Positions 28,138-37,191 are shown, counted from the first letter of the stretch. The stretch is DNA of 64,000 nt from Opitutia bacterium ISCC 52 (GCA_014529675.2 CP076040.1:1674001-1738000); one strand, 5' to 3'. The notes: generated by a model not told the origin, from the sequence alone. Made by a program: numbers and translations.

Positions 28138-28569
28138 TCAAGTGTCGCTGAATTCCGCTAGTTGCTTCGGGGTAAAATGAGCTGCAATGCGTTCTTCCAG
28201 TTGATTTGCCAGTTGATTGTAGTCTGGTTCCAGTTGTTTTGCCAACGGCGTTAGTTGGGCCCGGGTAGCTCGTCCATCGCGGTCGTCTGCGACCGTTTCA
28301 ACGAGTTTCTGTTTTTCTACATCCCTGACCAAACGGGTTATGGTCATTTTGGAGAGATGAAGATTTTGCGCCAATTCGGTTTTCGTCTGCCCGTCTTGTT
28401 CGTAGAGAGCGAACATCAAATTCCCCATACCTGGCTTGATATGTTCATGAAGCGAAGACGCCTCAAGCGACTGTTTTAGAAGCTCGCGAAAAACGATGGA
28501 GGCTCGACTAAGGTAGAAGCCAACTGACTCCGTGCCCATTTCCAGACTGGGTTTATGTTCGGTTTTCAT
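28138..28569 (-). CDS. MarR-family regulator of the 4-hydroxybenzoate operon
   Basis: 143 residues, winged helix-turn-helix: TKTELAQNLHLSKMTITRLVRDVEKQKLVE with the wing DDRDGRATRAQLT. MarR proteins are dimers that release DNA on binding phenolic ligands. It is the first gene of the minus-strand run to 20479, and a perfect 24-bp palindrome lies 13-36 bases upstream of its start codon. That suggests self-repression together with the whole pathway; the likely effector is 4-hydroxybenzoate or protocatechuate. Whether it represses or activates is inferred. Confidence 0.88.
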   Translation of the reverse strand: MKTEHKPSLEMGTESVGFYLSRASIVFRELLKQSLEASSLHEHIKPGMGNLMFALYEQDGQTKTELAQNLHLSKMTITRLVRDVEKQKLVETVADDRDGRATRAQLTPLAKQLEPDYNQLANQLEERIAAHFTPKQLAEFSDT

Positions 28570-28581
28570 AGAGAAGGTGAT

Positions 28582-28605
28582 ATATAGTAACAGATGTTAC
28601 TATAT
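28582..28605. promoter_or_regulatory. Perfect 24-bp palindrome, candidate MarR operator
   Basis: ATATAGTAACA (28582-28592), GA, TGTTACTATAT (28595-28605): two 11-base arms that match without error. It sits just before the MarR start codon (28569), where the promoter of the pob/pca operon must be. No second copy was seen before pobA or any pca gene, consistent with one promoter for all nine genes. Confidence 0.85.
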
Positions 28606-28894
28606 GTCAATGGGGAGGGAGCAACGAAGTGCTGGAATTATTTGATAATTTGGCGGGACTAACTGCCGATCCTCGTGCTAACCTGATTCATGCTTAACGA
28701 ATCACCGAGTCTCGTCGTGGCGATCAATCCATGGACTTTATTTGGCCACCCAACTCCAGAGAAAGCTCGGCACACTTGGGGTGACAATTGGTATTTGTTT
28801 TAAACCGGAATGGATAACTGTGTTTCCTGCTAATTATTCTCGCTGCGATTTTGTTTTTGGATCAGCCTTCTGTGTAAAGCGTGACTTCCCCCTT

Positions 28895-29428
28895 ATGAAA
28901 ACTACGACCTGCCTCCTAATCTTACTCTGTGCATTCACTCTCCAAGGAGCAGAACCTTCCTTCGCCGAGACAAAGGAATGGATCGAGCTAAATATCGACG
29001 CGCTTCTTGCTGCCGAAAAAGAAGATTATGGGAAATTCACGTCCCATAGTGATTATGAATTTATGGACCTCGAGGGACCTTACTTGAGGTTTGTAAGCAG
29101 ATTGGAGATGTCCGGTGTTGGTGCGAGTACCATCGGTGTTCCAGACGAGACATATTATAGGCATATTCTAACTATAAATCTGCTCGTAGTGGAGGTAACT
29201 AAACATGAGAAGGATGATTTCATCTTGTTCAGCTGCGAGGAGATTTCAAAAGGGATCAAATCAATGGCCGTTACTTCTAATGATCCTACTACTTCGAAGT
29301 TTCCAAGGTACTTAGACATAAGGAGAATTAAATGTATTTCTAATGAAGCTCGTGACCGGCTTCTAAATGCGATTAATTACTACCAGGATCTCATTCGGAA
29401 AGAATCTGTTGATCCAAATCTGTTCTAG
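28895..29428 (+). CDS. Small secreted protein of unknown function
   Basis: 177 residues from ATG 28895, chosen because it begins a normal signal peptide (MKTTTCLLILLCAFTLQGAEP); longer frames start at a TTG at 28742 and add 51 residues with no leader character. The mature part (~155 residues) is mixed alpha/beta without a recognised domain. It includes EWIELNIDALLAAEKEDYGK and DIRRIKCISNEARDRLLNAI. It stands alone on the plus strand, divergent to the MarR gene and followed by a strong terminator hairpin. Confidence 0.7.
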   Translation: MKTTTCLLILLCAFTLQGAEPSFAETKEWIELNIDALLAAEKEDYGKFTSHSDYEFMDLEGPYLRFVSRLEMSGVGASTIGVPDETYYRHILTINLLVVEVTKHEKDDFILFSCEEISKGIKSMAVTSNDPTTSKFPRYLDIRRIKCISNEARDRLLNAINYYQDLIRKESVDPNLF

Positions 29429-29451
29429 TTGTCTGGGATCTGTCTTAAAGA

Positions 29452-29489
29452 AAAATGCTGAATCACAAGTGTTTGTTATTCAGCATTTT
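29452..29489. terminator. Bidirectional-type terminator hairpin
   Basis: AAAATGCTGAAT (29452-29463) pairs perfectly with ATTCAGCATTTT (29478-29489) around a 14-base loop, with A-rich left and T-rich right flanks. It starts 23 bases after the stop of the small secreted protein. The minus-strand sialidase from 31154 ends at 29967, so the hairpin could end transcripts from both sides. Confidence 0.8.
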
Positions 29490-29500
29490 AAGTTTATAAA

Positions 29501-29524
29501 TGGTGCCCCCGGCGGGAGTTGAAC
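29501..29524 (-). other. Orphan 3' end of a tRNA gene, probable attachment-site scar
   Basis: On the minus strand these 24 bases read as the T-loop, T-stem 3' half, acceptor 3' strand and CCA of a tRNA (TTCAA...CCCGC, CGGGGGC, A, CCA). The 5' part is missing: the bases before the T-loop do not pair with CCCGC. An isolated tRNA 3' terminus is the usual footprint of a tyrosine-recombinase integration (attL/attR). No integrase gene is left in the window. Confidence 0.7.
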
Positions 29525-29966
29525 AAGAGCAGGAATTTCACCTACTTTCATCTCTTTGCACTTGTCGTTCTTTAACAGCACGTTAACGCATTTTGAAAAA
29601 TTGGCCCAAGTGCAGCTAGATGCAATGAAATGAACGAAATCTAGCAAATAGCTAGCAAATCGTGGATTGGGAAACTTGAGAAATATTGTCAGGAAATTGA
29701 CAGGAATGGACGTTGGATGGCTTTTGGCGCTTGTTAATATTGATTTAGGTGGCGGGATACTTCCCCAGAATTCAAACCTCTCAGCGAAGATGCTTATTGG
29801 AGAACATGTGAAGAGTTGGTCTCAACCTAGTCTCATATGCCTGTAAAGTTTACACCCCATGCATTTTGGCGGAAAAGGTGCAGGAAATTAACTTCGAAGA
29901 AGACATCCCTTGGCCAATAACACAATCTAGAGGCGATTAATGTCACTTACTAAGGGAGAGGATGAA
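29525..29966. other. Non-coding stretch beside the tRNA scar
   Basis: About 440 bases without a supported gene. It holds two direct copies of CTAGCAAAT (29641-29649 and 29652-29660), eleven bases apart. Near 29837 there is a short decayed frame starting MPVKFTPHAF that recalls toxin-like DUF4258 proteins but breaks after a few residues. This looks like residue of a lost mobile element. Confidence 0.45.
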
Positions 29967-31154
29967 TTATAAACCAGTAATGATGGCGGCCTCGATGTAA
30001 GAATGCTGGCATTCCTCGGTAGCGATGTAATACAGCGCAACCAGCTCACCAGTGTGATTTTGCAGTAGCTGTGGATATCCCATGTCATAGGAAAATGGAT
30101 TATCTCGAACAACAACTTCCTGGTCCCATGAACGGCCATTATTTTCGCTTATGCGTAAAAAGATTTTACTGGATGAACGGTTGGCGAAACAACATGCCAA
30201 TCTACCATCCTTCAGCATTGCCAGACCTGGGGGATTGCCATTATCCACGCCGGTTTCCCCAACCTTACTTAAGAATGTCCAGGAGCGACCTGAGTCTTTT
30301 GATGCATACGCATCTATCCAGCAGGGTTGCTCTTCCTTACTAGGATTGCGACGACGAAGCGCCATCACTAAATCTCCATTGCCGGCTTGAACAACTGAAG
30401 GCATCACTGCTCGGTAGTGATCGGTCCAAGGAACCACCCATCCGGCAAATTTAAATGATTTTCCTCCATCGGTTGATTCAGCAACAAACGGTTTGTCGAG
30501 CCTGTTTGCATATTTGAAATCCCTTCTTCGGGCCGACATGTAAATTTGAATGGAATTTTCTCCGGTAACCCGGTAGTTTGTCCTGGCAGTGATATCCATT
30601 CCCTTCAGGTTTTTGTCGTCATTCAGTTTGTTGAAACGGTAAGGGCCACCCCATTTTTTGCCTCGGTCGTAAGAGATGTAAAAGTGACCCCTCTTATCTC
30701 TGGTACCGTGATAACCAGTAGCAGCTACACGTAGTGCAAATTCTGGATGACCAAAACGAATAATACCCGGTGAAGGTTTTACTTCACCATCGTCACCCAC
30801 AAAGTTGTTCGGATCTTCCCTGATCCAGCTTTTGCCTCCGTCTTTGCTGCGAGCCAGGTTCGTCAGCTGTTCTTTTCCAATATTGTGCCCGCTCTGTTCC
30901 TGATAACTACCATTTGTAAACCCGACCAGAATTTCCCTGCCATTATCCCATTTCCACATGCCGTTGTTTGCCGGCCATCCAAAGAAGCGATCTGGTTTGG
31001 CTGCTGCCGTAACATACTTGATATTCTCTTGTATCGTTGATGGAGAATGTTTGTCTGCTCTAGCCAAAGCCGGAAGAGCAAAATAGCTGCCTGTGGTAAA
31101 TAGAAGACTTTGCTGAATGAAGGCTCGCCGGTCTTTACGGGTCGATTTTTTCAT
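29967..31154 (-). CDS. Tat-exported sialidase-family (BNR repeat) protein
   Basis: 395 residues. The N-terminus KKSTRKDRRAFIQQSLLFTTG has a twin-arginine pattern (D-R-R-A-F-I) before a hydrophobic stretch, so Tat export is likely. Five Asp-box motifs mark a six-bladed sialidase propeller: SKDGGKSW, SYDRGKKW, STDGGKSF, SKDSGRSW and SENNGRSW. The sialic-acid Arg triad could not be confirmed, so the substrate may be another sugar acid or sulfated glycan. About 485 bp of non-coding DNA separate it from the sulfatase upstream. Confidence 0.8.
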   Translation of the reverse strand: MKKSTRKDRRAFIQQSLLFTTGSYFALPALARADKHSPSTIQENIKYVTAAAKPDRFFGWPANNGMWKWDNGREILVGFTNGSYQEQSGHNIGKEQLTNLARSKDGGKSWIREDPNNFVGDDGEVKPSPGIIRFGHPEFALRVAATGYHGTRDKRGHFYISYDRGKKWGGPYRFNKLNDDKNLKGMDITARTNYRVTGENSIQIYMSARRRDFKYANRLDKPFVAESTDGGKSFKFAGWVVPWTDHYRAVMPSVVQAGNGDLVMALRRRNPSKEEQPCWIDAYASKDSGRSWTFLSKVGETGVDNGNPPGLAMLKDGRLACCFANRSSSKIFLRISENNGRSWDQEVVVRDNPFSYDMGYPQLLQNHTGELVALYYIATEECQHSYIEAAIITGL

Positions 31155-31639
31155 AATTTCCTTAATATTTGTATTCCGGTTGTATAGCTAGCAAAATCAC
31201 CAAGAATAAATACTGCTTGAAGCCAAATATGGGTCCCGATTGGTCACCTCGTAAATGGGTCGTCGCACTTGATCCCCGACGGCAAAGACCATGTCAACGA
31301 ATCGGTTCAATCGCTGCCAAAAAGCCCTCTACTGAGACCGTGTTGAGGTGAGAGAGTTCTAAAGGATTCGCTTTTAACAACTGTGCTTTCAATTGCCTTG
31401 GTGCTTCTTTGATTGAACCAATCGCTTCTCCTTCTTTGCTTAGGTTTTTAAATTTATTCGGATACAAACTTGTGCTGTATCTAAAGCCTTTTTAGTGAAA
31501 TAATCAGGTAAATTCTCAATCATCAATCTATCCACCTTTGGGCTGACAAGCGACATGCACTATGCATGAAATCATTCTGTCGATCTGGAATGCGGGCAGT
31601 TTCATTCGTAACAGAGTTCTGGATACGCATATGTGATGT
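31155..31639. other. Intergenic stretch, nothing recognised
   Basis: No convincing gene. The minus strand holds short stretches with coding look (EGEAIGSIKEAPRQLKAQLL, then LSHLNTVSVEGFL around 31300-31440) in a frame closed by stops on both sides, possibly a decayed gene. The promoter of the Tat sialidase should lie near 31160-31250 but no clear boxes were seen. Confidence 0.4.
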
Positions 31640-33001
31640 TCAGTGGACAGGCCAGTGAGGAGATGGTGTGTGCTCTGCTGTTAACCGAATTTCAAATTTT
31701 TCAACCAATTTTGGGTATTGCGATGAAACATCTACTTTTTCCTGAGGATCTGTTTCCAGATCATACAATTCCAGTTGGCCGTCCATTCCGTAGCGAACTG
31801 CTTTCCATTTTCCCAACCTCCCGGCCTGCCAAAGTCGTCGCTTTGGGTATTCCCAATATAGAAACCGTTCTGAGAGTTCGTCTTGCTTCTCCCCGAGTAT
31901 CGTAGGTAGCAGACTTACCCCATCCAGATTTCCCGGCAGTGGCGCATTCGACAACTTCGCAAGCGTTGGCAAAACGTCCACAAACATCCATGGCGTGTCA
32001 TTGCTTTCTCCTGCTTCAATGACTCCTGGCCATTTCATAACCAAAGGAACCCTTAAGCCACCTTCGTAAACCGTTCCCTTGCTTCCTCTTTGACCGGCTG
32101 CAGAATCAAGAAAGGTGGTCCGATCATTTCCGACCGCACCGTTGTCTGAAGTAAAAAATACCAGGGTGTTTTTCGTGAGGTTCCATTGTTCGAGTTCCTC
32201 AACAATTTCCCCGACGTAGCTATCCAGACGGGAGACCATGGCCGCATAGATCTTCACATCCTCCGGCCAATCCTTTTCAGTGTATACACCCAGGTAGGGC
32301 ACTTCCATCAAGGAATGCGGGATGGTAAGCGGGAGGTACAAAAAGAACGGATCCTCCTTATGTGAGCGAATGAAATCCAGGGCAAAGTCCCGCATTAAAT
32401 CATTGGAATAGATCTCTCGTTTCCCGTTCTGGTTTTCAGGAATGGGCATTTTCTCAAGATTCCGCCAAAGGAAATCTGTGTAGTAGTAAGGAGCATGATT
32501 TTGGTTCAGGTAACCAAGCCATTCATCGAAACCCATTTGTGTAGGAGTTGCATTAGACGTTGGTTCTCCGATCCCCCATTTCCCTGATATTCCTGTGTCG
32601 TATCCAGCCTGTTTCAACACCGACGCCACCGTGGGTTCATTGCCGATAAGCGATAAGCGTCTGCTTCCCTCGCCAAACTGTTCCAGTTCTCCACCTTTTT
32701 TCGGACTATTATTCCGAATCCTCGCATGTCCGCTATGCAATCCCGTCATCAACACGCCACGGGCCGGAGCACATACCGGAGAGCCCGAGTAAAACTGAGT
32801 AAAGCGAGTCCCCTCCAGAGCTAATTGGTCTACGTTTGGAGTTAAAATCTTTTCCCCACCAAAACAGCCAAGGTCTCCATAGCCTAAATCGTCGGCCATG
32901 ATGAAAATAATATTAGGCGGTGCGTCCGATCGGTCAGGATCGGCCCCCACACCGTAGCAAGAGAATAACAGGAGTAACAAGAGTATGGGTATGGATTTCA
33001 T
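31640..33001 (-). CDS. Secreted sulfatase, CAPAR/GKWGIG subgroup
   Basis: 453 residues with a leucine-rich signal peptide (MKSIPILLLLLLFSCYGVGA). Motifs: IIFIMADDLGYGDLG, formylglycine motif C77-A-P-A-R, GKWGIG in place of the common GKWHLG, LTIPHSLMEVP and TSDNGAVG. The Gly for His change is shared by a known subgroup of S1 sulfatases that take a different residue in the sulfate pocket, so activity is still expected. Substrate unknown. It is 80 bp downstream of the FG-GAP gene and probably in one transcript with 36685-33082. Confidence 0.88.
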   Translation of the reverse strand: MKSIPILLLLLLFSCYGVGADPDRSDAPPNIIFIMADDLGYGDLGCFGGEKILTPNVDQLALEGTRFTQFYSGSPVCAPARGVLMTGLHSGHARIRNNSPKKGGELEQFGEGSRRLSLIGNEPTVASVLKQAGYDTGISGKWGIGEPTSNATPTQMGFDEWLGYLNQNHAPYYYTDFLWRNLEKMPIPENQNGKREIYSNDLMRDFALDFIRSHKEDPFFLYLPLTIPHSLMEVPYLGVYTEKDWPEDVKIYAAMVSRLDSYVGEIVEELEQWNLTKNTLVFFTSDNGAVGNDRTTFLDSAAGQRGSKGTVYEGGLRVPLVMKWPGVIEAGESNDTPWMFVDVLPTLAKLSNAPLPGNLDGVSLLPTILGEKQDELSERFLYWEYPKRRLWQAGRLGKWKAVRYGMDGQLELYDLETDPQEKVDVSSQYPKLVEKFEIRLTAEHTPSPHWPVH

Positions 33002-33081
33002 CGGTACATCTTTCTAGAACCACCTGGACATGTTTCTGTTGGTTCAATTGTCATACGGGCCAGACAGGCATTAGAAATAGT

Positions 33082-35133
33082 TTACTTCCAGCTTATGTGT
33101 TCACGACGGTAGTAAATAAAACGGCCGTACTCGGTGCCGACAATCAGGTCGGGTTCATCGCTGAAGAAGGCTGTCGCAGGTGAGCAGGAGTGTTGGCCTA
33201 GGTGAACCGGCTTTCCCCGGTGGTGCATGAGCTTGGGATAGGCGAATACGGGCTTTTGGTTGGTTCCTTTGTTTTCCAGCAGGAGCACTGCGGCACCAGC
33301 CTTATTGCGCGACCAGGGTAGGCCACTTTCATCAGCCACGGGCACAGTGCCGTGCCGAGGGGTACCCACGATGAGGTCAAAATCTCCATCGCCGTCCCAA
33401 TCGACGGATTCGAACTTGGTACGACCCCGACCACCGGCATTGAGAAAATTCGCATGAATGGGAGAGCCGTCTTCCAACAACAACTTACCGCCATCTTCCA
33501 GGTTGTAGACATCAACTTGGTAGTAGAGGTGAAACTGATCGTCATCATTGAGTGTGATGTAGACCCGTCGACCATTCAGGGTATCGATGCCGGGTCGGGT
33601 ACGCCAACTACCATGCATGTCCAGATCGTCGAGGTAGAGTGGCTTTTCTGAAGCTAGTTGGGGATTGGATTTCGTGCCCACATTCAAATACACAGAATGC
33701 TTGCCCCGCACATCGCCCATGAGGATGTCGAAAAGACCGTCTCCATTCCAATCGTAGACGTTGGGGCAGGTGTAACCCCAGCGGGCTTCACCGGGACCTT
33801 GTATGCTCCCATATTGGCCCTGAATGTGGACCAACTCTCCCGCGGCGGCTATACGTTGAGGTGAAGCAAATTGCGGATGCTCGTTGTCAGCCAGGTTCTC
33901 AAAAAACAAAAAGAATCCTTGGGAATTCCCCGCCACGATATCCAGGTTTCCATCGCCGTTCCAGTCGACGACATTGGGTACGACCAAGGTGCCCCCAGAT
34001 AACTCGGCTGACGCCTGCTGGACTTCTCCCATCGGCTGGAAAGCGATTCGATCGGGAAGATCCTTTTCAGGCTGTCTTTGATAGTAGTACATGCCTCCTT
34101 CGCCTGAGGCCAGGATATCCATTCGCGAAGAGTCACCCGAAGGATAAGCCATGACGTTGGTCCAGGTTTCTGGATGGCGTAGTGAGATACCTTGCTCATC
34201 GACGACCGGATTCTTAGTAATGCCCTTACTTCTATTAGGTGGCATGAAGCCAGTCAGGGAATGCAATCCGCCAAGCAGAGTTCCCAAAACCAGTCTGGGG
34301 TCTCCCTGATTATTCAACACGGCCATCCCATTGATGCCGAATTGCCCGCCATTCTCGTGGCTTAGGATTTCCTTAGCCATCACCTTTGAAGGAAGGTCGT
34401 TCAATGGAAACTCCACCCGATAGATCGCACCCCTCGGAATGCCGCCCATCCAGATGCCGGATCCATCAAAGGGTCGGTAAGTGATGTTGCGGTGGTGCAC
34501 CAGGGTCGGTTTGTAGCTAACATCATCTCTTACGCTTAGGAACAGGGTGAGTTGCCCGTCGTCACTGATTGAGGCTGTGGCTGAACTGGGTAGTCGTGGG
34601 ATTCCAGAAAGGCTGATTCTAGATTCGACCATGAAGCGCAGTCCGTTCTTGTCGAAGCGAGCAATGATAATTTCTTCGTGCAGTACCCAGATTCCAAGGA
34701 CATCAGAATTTGAAGCCTGAAACACATAGCCCGCAACCGCATGATCCTGAAGCGAATGATTCTCCAGTTCGGGCAGCTCCGATGCATCGATTTCTATGGG
34801 CGGAGAAAATACGGGCACACCGTTCGGGGCATCATTAACATAGCGATACAGTTGAAAGCCCGGATACCAACGATCGGAACTGACAAAGATATCCGGACGC
34901 TCTCCCTTATAAACATGGGCAAATCCGAGGGGCGTTGAACTGATCCCGATGGATGCTAAGGGACCTATACCCTCCTCGCCACCAACGAGGATAGGTTGTC
35001 CGCTTGCCATGAGTTTCCTATTCTGCGCCGTGGCGAAGGTGGCCAGAAATAGAGAGGCGCAAAGTAGAGTACGTGTGAGAGGGAAAATAAAAGCCATTGA
35101 ATGTTGTAACGTATATTTGAATACAGATTTCAT
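33082..35133 (-). CDS. Secreted FG-GAP/VCBS repeat protein
   Basis: 683 residues from ATG 35133, 13 bp after the sulfatase stop. A second ATG at 35097 gives a tighter signal peptide (MAFIFPLTRTLLCASLFLATF), and an ATG at 35244 would run deep into the upstream gene and is rejected. It is built of repeated propeller blades with DWNGDGNLDIVAGN, DWNGDGLFDILMGD and DWDGDGDFDLIVGT, calcium-binding VCBS motifs. There are no catalytic signatures. It probably binds or displays carbohydrate at the surface; a polysaccharide-lyase-like propeller is the alternative. It lies between two sulfatases. Confidence 0.78.
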   Translation of the reverse strand: MKSVFKYTLQHSMAFIFPLTRTLLCASLFLATFATAQNRKLMASGQPILVGGEEGIGPLASIGISSTPLGFAHVYKGERPDIFVSSDRWYPGFQLYRYVNDAPNGVPVFSPPIEIDASELPELENHSLQDHAVAGYVFQASNSDVLGIWVLHEEIIIARFDKNGLRFMVESRISLSGIPRLPSSATASISDDGQLTLFLSVRDDVSYKPTLVHHRNITYRPFDGSGIWMGGIPRGAIYRVEFPLNDLPSKVMAKEILSHENGGQFGINGMAVLNNQGDPRLVLGTLLGGLHSLTGFMPPNRSKGITKNPVVDEQGISLRHPETWTNVMAYPSGDSSRMDILASGEGGMYYYQRQPEKDLPDRIAFQPMGEVQQASAELSGGTLVVPNVVDWNGDGNLDIVAGNSQGFFLFFENLADNEHPQFASPQRIAAAGELVHIQGQYGSIQGPGEARWGYTCPNVYDWNGDGLFDILMGDVRGKHSVYLNVGTKSNPQLASEKPLYLDDLDMHGSWRTRPGIDTLNGRRVYITLNDDDQFHLYYQVDVYNLEDGGKLLLEDGSPIHANFLNAGGRGRTKFESVDWDGDGDFDLIVGTPRHGTVPVADESGLPWSRNKAGAAVLLLENKGTNQKPVFAYPKLMHHRGKPVHLGQHSCSPATAFFSDEPDLIVGTEYGRFIYYRREHISWK

Positions 35134-35146
35134 AATAGGAATAACC

Positions 35147-36685
35147 TTAATAGTCGTGCCCGGCAGCGCTTCTGGTGCAGGATTCGATCCAGGACTCCAA
35201 GGTCTTGCGCATCCGACTAACGCGGTCAGGTTGCCGGGAAGCAATATCGGCTGCTTCTCCTGTGTCTTTCTTCAGGTCGAACAGCATCCATTGTTTACCG
35301 CCATTCACTGAGAGGAGTTTGTAGTGCTCGTCTACCAGCGCCATTTGTTTGGTGCCTGGTTCTGCCAGGACATCCTTGGCACTCTTTACCGGTGCCTGGA
35401 ACGCAATGGGTTCACCGCGTTTTTGTCGCTGTCCGGTCAGGAGTGGCATTACATCCATTCCATCTAAGGGCGGCTGGTTTTCTGGTAACTCCACTCCGAC
35501 AGCTTTCAGCAAAGTCGGATAAAAGTCGCTGGTGCTCATTGGAGCTTTGATTACACGCCCTTCTGCAAGTTGATCCGGCCATTCGACGATGGCTGGAACT
35601 CGGATGCCACCTTCCCAAAGCGTGGCCTTCTTGCCTCGGTAAGGGCCGGCTGAATTAAAATCGTGGATGTAGGTTGGCCCGTTGTCTGAGCAGAACCATA
35701 CAATTGTATTTTCTTGAAGATCGTGCTCTCGCAGCCAGGCGCGTAATCGGCCTATTTGTCGATCCATGGCCGTGATGGCTCCAAACCAATGTTGGGCCGG
35801 CATGGGCTGATTGCTATAGCGTTCCCGGTCTTCGTTGGAGGCGACGAGTGGTGTATGGGGTGTGTGAAACCAGACCAGTGAAAGGAAGGGTCGATTAGCT
35901 TCAACCTGCCGCCTCATAAAATCGATGGCCCGATCCATCGCCAACTCCGATTCATAGCCACCCAGCCATTCGTCCACCATTTGCCCCGAACCAGTCCAGT
36001 AACTGGCCCGCCAGCGATGACCTCCCGTTCGCTGGTTAAAGGCAACAGATACGGTTTGTAGATGGCGGTAGTCGTTTTCCCCATACGCGCCACCGACATG
36101 GTAGATGGGATTATAAGTTGGTACCATGGATTCCGCCGAAAAGCATTCATCAAAACCATTTTCCCAAGGAGGTGAATAATTGGCAGGATCAATCGCACCC
36201 GGAAATTCACTTTGTTTCAAAGTTTTGCTCAGTCCGCCCACATGCCACTTCCCGAAATGACCGCTGGCGTAACCATGTTCCCGCAAAACTTCGGCAATCG
36301 TGATCTCTTCCCGTTTGAGGGGAGCTTCGCCCGCCCATTCAATTCCGTAACGAAAGGGATGTCTTCCGGTCAGGCAGCTGGCCCTGGTAGGAGAACATAC
36401 CGGGAAGGCCGCGTAAAACTGATCCAGGCGCACGGCCTCCCGCGCCATCGTATCGAGATGCGGGGTGTGAACCGTGGAATTCCCGTTGTAGGCGACATCT
36501 CCAAAGCCCAGATCATCCGCCATGAGCAAGATGATGTTTGGCTTTGACAGGTGGCTTCGCCCTTCGGTTGATTGTCGCTCTGCTCGAAACACCACAGGCG
36601 GCTTTTCGCTTTCTGCTGCCAAAAGGCCAATGGCGTAAAGCGACAAAGCGATCAGAAAGGTAGAAATTGCCTTAGGTCGATTCAC
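35147..36685 (-). CDS. Secreted arylsulfatase
   Basis: 512 residues from a GTG at 36685 that opens a normal signal peptide (to about LLAAE). Between leader and fold is a 25-residue linker. Motifs: IILLMADDLGFGD, formylglycine motif C97-S-P-T-R, GKWHVG, FHTPHTPL, CSDNGPTY. The active site is complete. The long insert with SYWTGSGQMVDEWLGGYES is typical of one arylsulfatase A-like subgroup. Substrate unknown. It is followed after 13 bp by the FG-GAP gene. Confidence 0.9.
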   Translation of the reverse strand: MNRPKAISTFLIALSLYAIGLLAAESEKPPVVFRAERQSTEGRSHLSKPNIILLMADDLGFGDVAYNGNSTVHTPHLDTMAREAVRLDQFYAAFPVCSPTRASCLTGRHPFRYGIEWAGEAPLKREEITIAEVLREHGYASGHFGKWHVGGLSKTLKQSEFPGAIDPANYSPPWENGFDECFSAESMVPTYNPIYHVGGAYGENDYRHLQTVSVAFNQRTGGHRWRASYWTGSGQMVDEWLGGYESELAMDRAIDFMRRQVEANRPFLSLVWFHTPHTPLVASNEDRERYSNQPMPAQHWFGAITAMDRQIGRLRAWLREHDLQENTIVWFCSDNGPTYIHDFNSAGPYRGKKATLWEGGIRVPAIVEWPDQLAEGRVIKAPMSTSDFYPTLLKAVGVELPENQPPLDGMDVMPLLTGQRQKRGEPIAFQAPVKSAKDVLAEPGTKQMALVDEHYKLLSVNGGKQWMLFDLKKDTGEAADIASRQPDRVSRMRKTLESWIESCTRSAAGHDY

Positions 36686-37089
36686 AACCAGCCACTCGGT
36701 TCGGAGTTTGTCCGGCTGAGCGGGTGTAAATAAGGCAATCTGGCCTGCCCCTTGACAAATGTTGTGTTTGCGCCGCTACCCACGTACTGGTCCTTGGCGT
36801 AAACGTGGGGCTGGAACATCCAAGGATTCGGGGTGGTTTTTGATGATACGCGATGAATGAACCATTGACCCTTTTGCGATGCCAAGGCGTCCAAAATTTC
36901 TCCCACAGAATGGTCGAGATCCTGGATAAAGTCACCATAAACACCACATCCTCTGCTACCTCTCATTTTTTCCGATGTATTTACGGGATTATGGATTGCT
37001 ACAGTTGCAAAATACAAAAGAAAACGGTTTATCTGGATTGTTACGTACCGAATGAAAAATCTATTCACAGGCACGACGGCCAAAATCAT
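36682..37089 (-). pseudogene. Chimeric sulfatase remnant (arylsulfatase middle joined to choline-sulfatase tail)
   Basis: No sulfatase start or formylglycine motif. The first part (FLLYFATVAIHNPV, SEKMRG, VYGDFIQDLDHSVGEILDA) is the middle of an arylsulfatase A-like protein. At the word DALASQK it switches to the C-terminal tail of a choline-sulfatase type enzyme (WFIHR, SKTTPNPW, KDQYVGSGANTTFVKG). The tail DNA, 36733-36891, aligns without gaps to 45928-46086, the end of the sulfatase at 45886, at about 80% identity by hand. It is a deletion product between two former sulfatase genes. Confidence 0.75.
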
Positions 37090-37125
37090 TGGAAACCTCT
37101 GGTATCATGCGCTGCCTAAAAGTAC

Positions 37126-37162
37126 CATGAGATTGGGAGCCAATTTCTCGATTAATCTCATG
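37126..37162. terminator. Possible terminator hairpin after the 37192 sulfatase
   Basis: CATGAGATT (37126-37134) and AATCTCATG (37154-37162) are perfect inverted repeats with a 19-base loop, 30 bases after the stop of the minus-strand sulfatase. The T-run on the 3' side (minus strand TACTTTTAGG) is weak, so an ordinary intrinsic terminator is only likely, not certain. Confidence 0.4.
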
Positions 37163-37191
37163 TGTAGTTGTTTCCTAATACAATATGGCTT

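Noticed and set aside
29525-29700. CRISPR-like repeats near CTAGCAAAT
   Set aside because: Only two 9-base copies with 2 bases between; no spacer structure and no cas genes.
29837-29920. Short frame MPVKFTPHAF..., possible DUF4258 toxin
   Set aside because: Only the first ten residues fit; the rest needs a frameshift. Too short to call.
31169-31351. 60-codon plus-strand frame before the Tat sialidase
   Set aside because: No domain, no ribosome site, opposite to the flanking genes; looks accidental.
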